Assembly: GCA_028571685.1 (NCBI GenBank)
Contig: CM053144.1
Location: forward strand, 100,904,171-100,968,170
DNA from: Heterohyrax brucei
Taxonomy: Eukaryota > Chordata > Mammalia > Hyracoidea > Procaviidae
Direction: 5' to 3'
DNA length: 64,000 nt
Both the position numbers and the translations under genes were made by a program. The number at the start of each line of letters is the position of its first letter. Positions within the stretch are counted from its first letter, which is position 1. Positions 45,006 to 55,242 of this stretch are shown piece by piece. The notes under the pieces were generated by a model. The model searched no databases. It was not told the origin of the DNA and was given only the letters and a program-made list of their open reading frames with translations.

Positions 45006-45224
45006 ACAGTAACAGTAACAATAAAATAATGAGATTGTTGAATAAAATGAGTACTGTAGCAATTACCTTTCCTCCTCTCAAAATCTGAGGTTTTTTTGGG
45101 GGGGTTTATTTCTTTCATTGGTAAAAGGGGACAGTTTTGATATAGTCTTTCTACTTGAAATTAATCTTATCACTTCTCTCTTTAAAACCCTATTGAACAT
45201 AGACAAAGTCACACTCGGAGGAAG
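45006..45224. other. Spacer, nothing recognised
   Basis: Contains a short G/T run at about 45090-45108 only. Confidence 0.35.
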
Positions 45225-45540
45225 CAAATGTTACCCAATAACTCACTCTATTGTTGTAAACAGGCATTCCTAGAACCAAACTGCTGAGGTGCACTGAAGT
45301 GCCCCAGCTTCTGTTGAACATATCTGTTTGTTATGTGCAGCTGCTGTGTTGATTTCAGAGTAGCTGGATTTATTTATGATTGTCATGGAAACGGCATGAG
45401 GATGCATTTTCCAGCAAGCACACCTAACAACTCTTTCAAGGTCTGTATATTCACTCCATCCATGGTTACCCAGGGGAGTACAGAACACAAATGTTCCCAC
45501 ATTTTATTCAAGCTTCCATTTGCAAACTAGCATCTTGGTG
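45225..45540. promoter_or_regulatory. Possible conserved non-coding element
   Basis: About 300 bp free of any recognised repeat, of balanced composition, with motif-like blocks. 'gtcatggaaacggc' and 'ccatggttaccc' resemble half-sites of RFX-type X-boxes. Open frames on both strands are short and unrecognised. The regulatory call is an inference from texture alone. Confidence 0.2.
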
Positions 45541-46074
45541 ACTTTTTTCCCCTGTCAACAGTGAATGCTCTTTCTATGGTTGTATTTCTACCTCTGAAAG
45601 TCTACCAATCAATGGTTCCCTGAAATAAGTGAAATAACTCAGAATCCTTTACATGGTCATAGTATTTGCATGAAACTGTTCCAAACAGATCTCTATTATG
45701 TACTGAGAATTTCAACATATCAACATTGCATATGCATTCTGCATACCCAAGTTTCAGTTATAAATCTTTTAAATGTATTAAGTTACACATCAAATATCCC
45801 AAAATCCACACAAACTCACTGTACTCAATAAGCCAGTGCAAATCACCGTTATCTTCTTCCAATACTATAACTCCACCCTACAAAGACTAAATATTATTCC
45901 ATATTACGTTCAAATTTAGTCAAATTATAACTGATGATGTTGACCGTAACATCTGTTTGACATATAATTTATCCAATGATATTTTACAAGGAGAGAGAGC
46001 AGTAAATCCTAAGATGATATAATGGAGGCCTAGATTTTGGAACTCTAAGGGAGTTTAGAAATAAATTGATCTTC
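45541..46074. other. Nothing recognised
   Basis: AT-rich, apparently unique. Confidence 0.35.
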
Positions 46075-46262
46075 CCTTTACTTTAAAGGTAACTTGACAA
46101 GGGTCACACAGCTAGTTGTGAACAGAGACTACCTCTGCATCCAAGTGTATTAAACTGCTATTCACTCAACAAACATTTCTGAATACCTACTATAAGCTTG
46201 AAAATGCAAAGATAAAGAATACTTTCCTTTTATTCTCAGGAAATTCACAACATTGTAAAGAA
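46075..46262 (-). mobile_element. MIR fragment followed by an ancient repeat
   Basis: 'aggtaacttgacaagggtca' and 'cacagctagttgtgaaca' mark a reversed MIR. 'cactcaacaaacatttctga' begins a second ancient repeat like that at 40325. Confidence 0.55.
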
Positions 46263-46690
46263 AACCTAACAGTTTATGGTTTGTCTGGGATGTTTCTTCT
46301 TTTTTTGTGTTTATCCAAGCACTTTATTTTCTAATAAGCTATGTCATAAATAGAATTTAGATACAGGTGAATTAGCCAGAGCTTCAACTAATTGGAAGGA
46401 AAAGTCTGACTGAGTTATAACTAAGAAACATAATCGAGAAAGCAAGATTCAAATTAGAGGAGAGAAGATACATTTAACTACATAGGTCTTGAAATGCAAA
46501 AGTATATTTCTCTGAGATCACAGGGAAAGCTTACAAGGAGAGGAGACATATGGCAGTGTTTGAGGCAGGCAGTGAAAAATATATAACTTTAATCTGGAAT
46601 GGGGTAATTTTTCTAGCAAATAAGAACAAAAAGAAAAAGGAAGAAAAGTATAAATTATTTCAGCCAGAGTTTGGACTGAAAAAAGTCCAT
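46263..46690. other. Nothing recognised
   Basis: Apparently unique. Confidence 0.35.
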
Positions 46691-46699
46691 TTAATAAAC

Positions 46700-46960
46700 A
46701 TCTGTTCACCAAATATTTATTGAACTCATGTGTGCATTTAAACTCAGAAAAAATGGTATCATGAAAAGTATTACACAGCTTAAATCCTATTTTACAAATT
46801 TGTACTGAAAGTTCTTGTGTGTTAATCACTGTGCTGAGTGCTGGGGTTATGACTGTGAGCTAGCTTTTTTCCCAGGTGCTGTCTCAGGACTTGACTCTAA
46901 CAGAGGCCACAGGCAAGAAAATAAGCAACTTGACAACGCAGTATGTGCTCTGATAAGAAA
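46700..46960. repeat. Ancient interspersed repeat, unassigned
   Basis: 'caaatatttattgaactcat' and 'cactgtgctgagtgctgggg' resemble a mammal-wide repeat. Boundaries are soft. Confidence 0.35.
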
Positions 46961-48420
46961 AGGCAACTTTTCTATGGGTCACTGGAGAAAGCTTATTCTA
47001 TACAGAAGAATAGATTATGACACTTCAGAAGTGAGAGGATATACACCTGGGACTAGAAAAAAAAAAGGTTCACTATAGATTATAAAGAGAAAATAGTAAG
47101 ACAGGAATTTGTCCTCACTCCAAAACCGTATTATTTAGAGTTTTGTAAACTGTGAAAAAGAGTTGGAATTACACAAAAATTCACTGAGGGGACATTTAAG
47201 GATTTACACTGGGGCAATGATGGAATTGGATGTGCCCTTGAAAGGATTTCTTGGGCTTTGGCATAACTATCTCAGGAAGGTTGGTACTAGAGGTGAAAAG
47301 ACCAGCCAAGGGCATTAACAATAATTCTTGGTTAATAATCCATCAGGAGATTATGATTACTTGTGTTAGAGGATGGCTGCTGGAGTGAAGAGCATTTTCT
47401 TGTCTAGTTCACTGGGTAGATTGTGATACTATTCCTTGAGAGTTAAGATAAGATACAGCCTCATTGGACCAAAGACTGAATTACATTTTGGATAGACTGA
47501 ATCTGGAGTGATCTTGGGCATCCAAAAAGAGAGAACAAATTAGAATGCACAGATTTCATTTAGCCCAGGGATTTGGGAATAACCTATTTAGAAGGTTGTT
47601 GAAAGCATGACAGGGGAGATTACACAGGCTGAGTGTATGTACAGTGAAGAGAAAGAAAAGAACCAAGACTAATCCTTCAAGAAATGCCTGTTTTTAGGGC
47701 ATGGAAAGAGAAAACAAGAGAGTGTGTTGTCCTAGACATCAGGCAAAGAGAGCATTTCAAGAACAGGAGCGGTGGTGACCATTTGCCAAGCATTTGTAGG
47801 ATGTAGATGAAGAATGGGAATCAGATGATGCAGACATTTTCAAGAAATAGGACTGTCAACGGAGGAGAAAATTAGCACTAGCTGAAGAGGAATATGTGAT
47901 TGAAAAACAAGACCTTTTTAAAAAATTAATATGTTTAAATACTCAAGGAAAGGAGCCAATACAACAAAGAATCTAGAAATACAGGAAGGAGAAGCGGTGG
48001 TGGTGGTGGTAGCGGTGGCTGAACTAAATTCCTCAGCTGTGGGCCAGATACACACAAGTTCACATTTAAACAACAGAAATCTTACTACTTCCCTTGTAAT
48101 CTGGCCAAAGAGAAGAGAAGAAGGCTTGTGGATAGAGGTAATACTGGAATTCCAACTGCAAGAAGTTAGGAGAATTCTAACCCGGTGTCTTCTAATTTCT
48201 CTGCCAGTTAAGAATGAATATCACCTGCTGTGAGACCAGTGGTGAGATCAGTGGTTGGAAAGAATGGAAAATCTGAAACTGCCACTCTGAAGAAGACAAT
48301 CTTAGAAGTACTGCTGAGCAACAGCAAGGGCTCGAGCAAGGCTGGAGATCATCTATTTCAAGTCACTCACACACTGATAAATTTAGAGAAAAAACTAGGA
48401 ACTAGAGAGCCTGTAGAGCT
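46961..48420. other. Old, mostly unassigned sequence
   Basis: Purine-rich text around 47640-47800 ('agagtgtgttgtcctagaca', 'agagcatttcaagaac') resembles a widespread ancient mammalian repeat whose name I cannot assign. A short GGT-rich run lies at 47995-48015. The 100-codon frame at 47931-48233 is not recognised and crosses the GGT run; it is probably chance. Confidence 0.3.
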
Positions 48421-48532
48421 GTGATGTCACCATCGTTAACCACTTGCCTGCTGACTAAAAATTTTACAGTTTGAACTCACTAGCCTTTCTAAAGTTCACT
48501 ATGAGTTGGAATTGTCTGGAAGACAATGAGCT
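48421..48532 (+). mobile_element. AfroSINE, diverged, forward
   Basis: 'gatgtcaccatcgttaacc', 'cagtttgaactcactagc' and 'actatgagttggaattg', with part of the core missing. Confidence 0.6.
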
Positions 48533-48545
48533 CAGTGTTTTGTTT

Positions 48546-49246
48546 TAATTTAATATTACTGACTGAAATGTATATTCCCATATAAATTTACATGCCCATC
48601 TATATGCAGCTTCCACTGCTCTCCCTGCCCGGTGACAGTACACTATTCCTCCCTGGTCCATACATGTCTCATTCTCCCAACAGCCTCCTTTCCCCTCCTC
48701 TCTACCCAGTTTCCTTCCTCCAGCCAGAGGTCAGCAAGATGACATCCTATAGATGTTATAGAATCATAAAGTGCATCCAATATATGGTCACTCTGCATTG
48801 CCAGGTCCAATCCATTCCTGTCTGAAGAGTGGACCTTCGTTATGATTTATGGGCAAGGGCAGCATCCAGGCCAGGGGCCATGCTCCCAGGGGAACCCCAA
48901 AACTGCTGGACCATCAATTGTGGTCTTTTAGTGGAGATCTCAGTGTGCACCCCTTTTTATTCTTGTGTTGCCAGTGAGACTCAACTTAGTGAGCTCCATC
49001 GTGGCTATCACTGGTGGTGGCCGGGCACCATCTGGTTCTTCTGGTCCCAAGTCGATGTAGGCACCCACTCATGTGGGTCTCTCTATCTTCTGGGTTGTCT
49101 TTACCCCATGTCAGTTTGGTCCTCGGTGAGCATCCGTGTCTGCTGAGTTAGCACTATTTGCTGTGACCTTGGATGGCAGCTTGGCAGCTTTTAAGACCCC
49201 AGACGCCACTCACCAATGTGGGGTGCAGAGAGCCCTCTTAGCAAAA
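48546..49246 (-). mobile_element. L1 3' UTR (younger type), reverse
   Basis: Reversed 3' UTR from the A-tail side to 'agccctcttagcaaaa'. CAGTGTTTTGTTTT (48533-48546) and CAGTTTTTTGTTTG (49246-49259) look like a TSD. The plus-strand frames at 48592-48825 and 48829-49146 are shadows shared with the same 3' UTR elsewhere in the window. Confidence 0.88.
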
Positions 49247-49248
49247 CA

Positions 49249-49285
49249 GTTTTTTGTTTGTTTGTTTGCTTGTTTGTTTGTTTTA
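49249..49285. repeat. (TTTG)n microsatellite
   Basis: Eight TTTG-like units with one TTGC variant, next to the L1 insertion site. Confidence 0.9.
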
Positions 49286-49632
49286 AATTTTTCAGAGACA
49301 GCTTGTGAGGTGAAGGAAAAGGTATAGTAAAAGTGACTTATTTACAAAATGGGTAGGATATTTATAGGGTTTGCCGATTGAAAGAACGCAATCATATCTG
49401 TGTAAGTGGTAACTTATTTTACCATAAGAATACATGGTTTTACTAAACTGTATGTGTAGAAATACATGGAGAAACGGTAGAACTGGTATATATTTTTCTG
49501 TGTATATTCTCAACAGCAAAACAAAATTTTAAAAAAAGTGACCTTATGTTCTTTAAACCTTATAAGATTGTCATTTAAAGGGTAGATGTGATTACAAGTA
49601 TCAATGCATTTATGTAAATTACTTAGTAATTG
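49286..49632. other. Nothing recognised
   Basis: Apparently unique. Confidence 0.35.
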
Positions 49633-50277
49633 TCATGGATCTAATTGTGTTCCCCTAAAATATGTGTTCATTTGACTAGCCCATGATTCCAGCTACTGTG
49701 CAAATGTCTTCCATGTTGTAACCTAATTGTCTATTTTACGGTATTATGTATGTATTCTCCATTTAAAGTATTGTAAATTCTAAACCTCTATGTGTTTAAT
49801 GAGGCAGGATTAGTGTAGAGTCTATCTTGAATCAAGCCCTTAGTAAAGAGTGTGACTCAAGTCACCATCCTGCTCATCATGCCCTTACTCAGGTACCAGC
49901 ATTGCTTGAGTCACACCTTTTCTCTTGCAATAGATAAAACAGGAGAGAAGCAAACAGAGAAAGGAGGGACCTCACTACCACCAAGAAACAAGAGCTGCGA
50001 ATGGAGTATGCCCTTTGGACCCAGGGTCCCTGCACTGAGAACCTCCTAGACACACAGGAAAATTTGATGCCAAGACACACAGAGATCTCTGAAGAATGAA
50101 GGGCTCCCAGATGTTGGAAGGACACAAGGACTTTCCCCTAGAGTGAGAGCGCCTCTGACTAGAGCTAGAACCCTGCATTTGGACTTCCTGCCTTCTAAAC
50201 TGTGAGAGAATAAATTTATTTGCTAAAGCCATCACTTTGGTATTCCTGTTAAAGCTTCATGAGCTGAGTAAGACAGT
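49633..50277 (+). mobile_element. MaLR-type LTR, complete
   Basis: Starts TGTCATGGATCTAATTGTGT and ends 'gagctgagtaagacag', with 'ctgtgagagaataaattta' in the R/U5 region. Most complete of the four copies of this family. The frames at 49852-50235 are LTR sequence read by chance. Confidence 0.65.
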
Positions 50278-50620
50278 AATGATCTAATTTTTTGTAATTT
50301 GCTTTAAAATTTAAAAGGTTTTCTGCTGAAAAGTCATATTACAAACTATATATGTACATATAAAACTTTCCCAGTTTTTTTATTTCCATTGTCTTCATTT
50401 TTTACTAAAAAACCAAGCTTTGACGAGGATGTCATGGCAGGGGATAGAAAGAGCAGTTCATGATTGTGATGAGGAAGAAAGTTTCATTGACTTTTCCCAT
50501 TTCACAACATGTGGATTCCTTAAACAAAAGTGAAAGGAGAATCAAAGGGCTTAACATGAATTTTGGCAACTTGAAAATGCTTGAAGAGAGCACTAACCAA
50601 TTATACACACATTTTTAAAA
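50278..50620. other. Nothing recognised
   Basis: Apparently unique. Confidence 0.35.
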
Positions 50621-50777
50621 AAATAAATTGCCATTGCGTTGATTCCAACTTATAGCGACTCTGCAGGGCAGAGTAGAACTATCCCATAGAGTTTCTAAGG
50701 AGCACCTGGTGAATTCAAACTGCTGACCTTTTGGTTAGCAGCTGCTAGCACCTAACCACTATACCACCAGGCTTTCC
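50621..50777 (-). mobile_element. AfroSINE, short form, reverse
   Basis: 'aaattgccattgcgttgatt', 'ggcagagtagaactatccc', 'cctaaccactataccaccag'. Complete. Confidence 0.9.
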
Positions 50778-50919
50778 CACACATGTATATGTGTGTATAA
50801 TCAAAACCATTTTGTTTTTATTGATGTTCTATTTTAAATTGTGTAAGATTTTCTATTGCTACTGAGTTTTAGAAACATTTGGATATTTGAGGACAGAAAA
50901 GAATCAAGACATTAAGTAT

Positions 50920-51160
50920 AGGACAATTTATTTATCCATTCTACCATTAATGGGTATTTGGTGTATTTCAGGTGCGAGGCTATTACCCATAATGTGAACA
51001 TAAGCATCATTTTACATGCTGCAATCATGCACTCAAGCTAGATTTGCTCCTGGATAAATGTATGGAAGGGATGGTATTCCATTGTAGGATGTAAACACAA
51101 TTAACATCTTTGTAATGCCAAAGAGGTTACTAAAATGTTGTATGGAAAGCTCCTTTTGCT
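50920..51160 (-). mobile_element. Old L1 fragment, reverse
   Basis: 'tttatttatccattctacc', 'atgggtatttggtgtatttc' and 'gtaatgccaaagaggttac' are reversed late L1 ORF2 sequence. Confidence 0.6.
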
Positions 51161-51216
51161 CTGCAAGCTATCTAACACTGGGAATCGCTTAACTTTTTTG
51201 TTTGTTAATTTGGGGA

Positions 51217-51437
51217 TGGGACTGCTGATGGTTCTGTAGTTAAAGTGTTTGGCTGCTCACCAAAGGTCAGTAGTTGGAACCCATCAGCTGCTACAAGGAA
51301 GAAAGATGTGGCAGTCTGCTTCTGTAAAGATTTATAGCCTTAAAAAACCCTATGGGGCACTTTATTCTGCCCTACAGGTTAAGTGTAGAGTTGTTATGAG
51401 TAGGAATCAGCTTGATGACAGTGGGTTTGGCCTTTTC
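51217..51437 (+). mobile_element. AfroSINE, long form
   Basis: 'gtctgcttctgtaaagattt' in the middle block; tail 'cagcttgatgacagtgggtt'. Confidence 0.85.
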
Positions 51438-52082
51438 TTGTTTATTTCTAATGCAAGGACTCATTCATGAGCTTTGAAACTTCTTAACCATTAGCTCATT
51501 GAATATTACCTTTTCATCATTACTCCTATTTTCTACCTTTTAGGAATTGTTACTATATACTCCTAAAATTGAAGTTTTTCAAGTCACGGGTAGAATGAAT
51601 TCCAGATTAAAACCCACATGCATATATGTTCCTAGAAATGCTTAGATGGAATTCTTTCTAGTCCATGTAGATGCAAGAGCTTTTTCCAGCCACTACGGAT
51701 CTCTTTCTGTACTGAAGATTGCTTTCCCCCTCATTTGTTCACTGACAACTATCCCCCAGGCAACCCAGGCTTTCCACTGGGGTTTTGATCCGACCAACCA
51801 TCCTGCTAGGGACAAAATATTTTGTCTCCTTTCTATTGTTTGTACATAACAAATTAAAACTCAGGCTCAGGTCCCTGAGGCAGGCTAGTTCATCAGGGCA
51901 AAGTTGGCTCTAACAGTGGTTTGTCAGAATGGAATTATGCTTTTTTGTAATTTCTAGTTTTGATTGCCACCAAAACCTTACTGAAAGCTCAGATTGGCTT
52001 TATAAAAATTTGTTGTTGCTGTTTTGTTTGTTTTTCATTCAAAGTTTTAGGTGTTTTGGACTAGAAAGTAAACACATAAACA
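51438..52082. other. Nothing recognised
   Basis: Apparently unique; pyrimidine-rich parts at 51650-51850 carry no recognisable gene. Confidence 0.35.
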
Positions 52083-52421
52083 TTGTTATTGTTGCTGTGT
52101 GCCACTGAGTCAATTTTGACCCGTGTTGCTGTATCATTAGGTTCCAAGCAGCCAGTTCCACTCACTGCAACCTTACATATGACAGAATGAAACACTGCAC
52201 AGTCCCCCACCCCCCTCACAGTTCTTGCTATCTTTGAGCCCGTTGTGGCAGCATTGTCTCAGTTCATCTCACTAAGGGCCTTGCTCTTTTTTGCTGACCC
52301 TCTACTTTGCAAAGCCTGGTGTCCTTTTCCAGAGACTAATGCTTCCCGACAACATACCCAAAGTATGTGAGATAAAACTTTGGTTCTTGCTTCTAATGAA
52401 CATTTTGCCTGTGCTTCTGGC
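52083..52421 (-). mobile_element. RTE 3' end, reverse
   Basis: 'attgttattgttgctgtgtg' (reversed CAA-type tail), 'gacagaatgaaacactgcac', 'gaccctctactttgcaaag' and 'cccgacaacatacccaaag' are the reversed RTE 3' UTR and C-terminal region. Confidence 0.8.
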
Positions 52422-52545
52422 AGTCCATGGTAAATTCTGACTCACAGTGACCCTATATGTCAAAGTAGAACTGCCCCACTAGGATTTTCTATGCAGCAAT
52501 CTTCACAGCAGCTGATTGCCACATCTTTTTTTTCCCAAGGATTTA
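52422..52545 (-). mobile_element. AfroSINE, reverse, partial
   Basis: Tail 'taaattctgactcacagtg', core 'gtagaactgccccactagg', then 'gctgattgccacatctttt'; the head is missing. Confidence 0.75.
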
Positions 52546-52713
52546 CTGAAGGGTTTGAAGTGAGTAAGTAAACAAACATAACACTGATAAATAAATGTTC
52601 TTGGAGTTCTGATATACTTAGTCTCAGTGCAGCCTAGGAATCAAGATTTTAAAAGATTTCCCCAAAAAGGTAGAATGCAGTCAAGATCAAAAATCACTAC
52701 CCTGTACCAAGTA

Positions 52714-52872
52714 TGAAAACTTTGGTGGCTTAGTGATTAAGAGCTAAGGCTGTTAACCAAAAGGTCAGGAGTTTGACTCTACCATGTCCTCCTTGGAAAC
52801 TCTATTGGGCAGTTTTACTCTGTCCTCTAGATCTCTATGAGTTGAAATCTGCTCAACAGCAATGGATTTTTT
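52714..52872 (+). mobile_element. AfroSINE, short form
   Basis: 'tttggtggcttagtgattaa' head, 'tctattgggcagttttact' core and 'gctcaacagcaatggatttt' tail. Confidence 0.88.
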
Positions 52873-52917
52873 AAAATATATACATACTAAGTACTCACCC
52901 ATTCCATATACTTCTTT

Positions 52918-52988
52918 TCCCATTGCCATTGAGTCAGTTCTAGCTCATAGGACAAAGTAGAATGCTCCATAAGATTCCTAAGCCTATA
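52918..52988 (-). mobile_element. AfroSINE 3' half, reverse
   Basis: 'attgccattgagtcagttct' and 'gacaaagtagaatgctcc' only. Confidence 0.7.
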
Positions 52989-52999
52989 ATTTTTATTGC

Positions 53000-53112
53000 A
53001 GGAGGAGGATGTGGCAGTCTGCTCCGTATAAAGATCTCAGCCTTGGAAGCCCTATGGGGTTCTTATGAGTTGGAATCAATTTGATGGCAGTAGGTTTAGG
53101 GTTTTTTCTTCC
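53000..53112 (+). mobile_element. AfroSINE long form, 5'-truncated
   Basis: 'gaggatgtggcagtctgct' middle block to 'tttgatggcagtaggttta' tail. Confidence 0.75.
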
Positions 53113-53114
53113 TG

Positions 53115-53240
53115 GGGTTTGGAATCTTTAGGGAAGCAGACTGCCACATCTTTTTCCCATGAACTGTCTGGTGTGGTCCAAACGCCAACCTTTCAGTTTG
53201 CAGCCAGAACCTACCTACTGCACTACAAGTGCTCCTTCTT
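53115..53240 (-). mobile_element. AfroSINE long form, reverse, partial
   Basis: 'agcagactgccacatctttt' (reversed middle block) and 'caacctttcagtttgcag' head. It lies tail to tail with the copy at 53000. Confidence 0.65.
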
Positions 53241-53254
53241 TGCCGACACCAAAT

Positions 53255-53405
53255 TAAAACAAACTTTTTGTCACTGAGTCAATTTTGACTCCTTGCTACC
53301 TTGCAGGACAGAGTAGAACTGCCCCATAGGGTTTTCAAGGAGAGGCTGATGGATTCAAACTGCTGACCTTTTGGTTAGCAGCCAAGATATTAGCTGCTGC
53401 TGCCA
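53255..53405 (-). mobile_element. AfroSINE, short form, reverse
   Basis: 'cactgagtcaattttgactc', 'gagtagaactgccccatagg', 'gaccttttggttagcagcc'; the outermost head is decayed. Confidence 0.85.
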
Positions 53406-53460
53406 CAGTATGTCTCATTTCTGATTATTGCACTTACAATGATTAATTTTTAAAATTGTA

Positions 53461-53525
53461 TCCCTCCTTCCCTCCCTCTATCTCTCTCCCCCTCCCTCTC
53501 CTTCTCCTTCTCTCTCTATCCCCTC
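53461..53525. repeat. Polypyrimidine tract (TCCC/TCTC-rich)
   Basis: Sixty-five bases almost entirely C and T. Confidence 0.9.
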
Positions 53526-53535
53526 AGTAGGGTTG

Positions 53536-53690
53536 CTAGGAAACTCTGGTGGTAGAGTGGTTAGTTAACCAAAGAGTCAGCAGTTCAAATCTGCCAGGAG
53601 CTCTTTAGAAATTCAGTGGAGCAGTTCTACTCTGTCCTATATGGTTGTTATGGTCAGAATCAGCTGAATAGCAATTGGCATATTGTTTTT
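53536..53690 (+). mobile_element. AfroSINE, short form
   Basis: 'ggaaactctggtggtagagt' head, 'gcagttctactctgtcctat' core. Confidence 0.88.
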
Positions 53691-53706
53691 GTGTTGTTCA
53701 TTTTTA

Positions 53707-53765
53707 TAGGGCTGCTGTGAGTCAGACCCAACTCAATTGCAATGCAGTTTTATTTTGTTTTGTTT
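53707..53765 (+). mobile_element. AfroSINE tail-only fragment
   Basis: 'atagggctgctgtgagtcag' and 'acccaactcaattgcaatg' followed by a T-rich tail; the 5' three-quarters are absent. Confidence 0.7.
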
Positions 53766-53779
53766 TAAAAAATATAAAG

Positions 53780-54330
53780 ACATCTCCAATTCAGTGTTTA
53801 CATCACTAAAATCTCCAACTCAATATTTGCATAAGTAAATTTCACATCTCTTTCCTATTGAATTTGCTCTTTACTACTCTTGCATATCTCAGTAAATGAA
53901 AATGCTACGTCATCAGTTGCTCAGGTCAAAAAAACTGACATAATCTTTTATCCCTCTTTTTCTGTTTTTCTCTCATGGAGCCCTTGTGGCATAATGGCAA
54001 AGAGCTCAGCTGCTAACCATAAATTTGACAGCTTGAATCCACTAGCTACTCAGTGGAAACCCTACAGGGCAGTCTATCCTGTTTTGTAGGGTTGCTAGGA
54101 GTTGGAATTGACAGCAACCTTGTGCCTCACAGCAAATTCTTTGTGTTCACTACAAAGTCTACCTTAAGTACGACTACTTTTACTTCTACCATTCACACAA
54201 CTTTTCAAAGCTAGCAAAATAATTGCTCAGACTTTTTAAATTGGCTTCTGACTGGTCTTCTTCACTTCGGCAGACAAAATGATTCTCTTAAAATGCACCT
54301 CACATATAACTATTTGAGATATTAAATTAA
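53780..54330 (-). mobile_element. L2-like ancient LINE, reverse, split by SINE
   Basis: 'tatctcagtaaatgaaaatg ... catcagttgctcaggtcaaa ... cataatcttttatccctc' and, after the SINE, 'gactggtcttcttcacttc' and 'aaaatgattctcttaaaatg' follow the antisense order of an ancient LINE. The L2 name is probable. Confidence 0.5.
53977..54125 (+). mobile_element. AfroSINE, short form
   Basis: 'ggagcccttgtggcataatg' head, 'ccctacagggcagtctatc' core, 'ggaattgacagcaacctt' tail. Confidence 0.88.
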
Positions 54331-54549
54331 TAATTAATAACCTTCCAACTATGTATGTGTATCAATTAATTATAATGTATCAATACTGGTTGATTAATTG
54401 TGGCAAATATATGCTATTACTGTCAGGTGTTAATAGTAGGGGAAGCTGGGTAGAGGTTATATGGGAAATACTTGTAGTAACCTTGCAACATTTTTATTAA
54501 TATAAAACTAGTCTAAAACTTGCTCACATTAAAAAAAAAAAAATTTCTC

Positions 54550-54760
54550 CAGAGCATAATGCTCTAACGTATATCCATCACATTAAGCTTAACATCAAAA
54601 CTCCTTGGCACTGCCTAAAAGCAACCAAATGATCTGGCCAATGGTACCCTCATCAACCTCATCTCCAGCTACTTTTCCTTTATTTCCTGCAGTAAAGCCA
54701 CACTTGGCTCAATAAAACTCAACAATGATATCTCCTTTTCTCTCTACTTGAATATTTTTT
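54550..54760 (-). mobile_element. L2-like continuation, reverse
   Basis: 'aaactccttggcactgcc', 'aatgatctggccaatggtac' and 'ctcatctccagctactttt' match the antisense pattern of the same ancient LINE. Confidence 0.5.
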
Positions 54761-54784
54761 CCTTGTTTATAAAGACAGGATTGC

Positions 54785-54978
54785 AGGGTAAACAGATTGT
54801 GGTTGACTACTAACCTGAATACTGGCAGCTGGAATCCACCCAGAGATACCACAGAAGAAAGGTCTGGCCACTTATTTCTATAAAAATTATAGCTGAGAAA
54901 ACTGTATGGAGCAGTCTTACTCTATAACACATGGGCACATCATGAGTTGGAAAAGACTCAATTGCAGCAGGGTTTTAT
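54785..54978 (+). mobile_element. AfroSINE, long form
   Basis: 'gaagaaaggtctggccactt' middle block, 'ggaaaagactcaattgcagc' tail. Confidence 0.8.
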
Positions 54979-55242
54979 TTATAAACATGGTTCGTAGTTA
55001 TAAACAAAGTTTTTCTACTGTTACTACGGGTAAAATTCAAAGAGTTTTGTAAATAAAATAGAATCCACCAGTATTTGATGGTGGTATTTGAGTAAGTATA
55101 CCATACATTGATATTTTGGTAACAATTATGAGCTAACAGAAGTTATCACAAATACGTGTTACTGTAAATTTCTCTTGAAGCATAAATTCAATTCTATACT
55201 GAAGAATAATTTGGTTATTTGCTGTTGGTCAGCTTAAAAATC
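54979..55242. other. Nothing recognised
   Basis: AT-rich spacer before the L1. Confidence 0.35.

Noticed and set aside
47931..48233. 100-codon frame with a valine/alanine run
   Set aside because: The run comes from a GGT repeat; no domain, no splice or promoter context was recognised.
48829..49146. 105-codon frame, also seen at 35144-35449 and reversed at 36588
   Set aside because: The similar 'proteins' arise because each lies antisense to the same L1 3' UTR; this reflects repeat copies, not a gene family.
49852..50235. Overlapping frames of 65-86 codons
   Set aside because: They fall within a MaLR-type LTR, which is non-coding.
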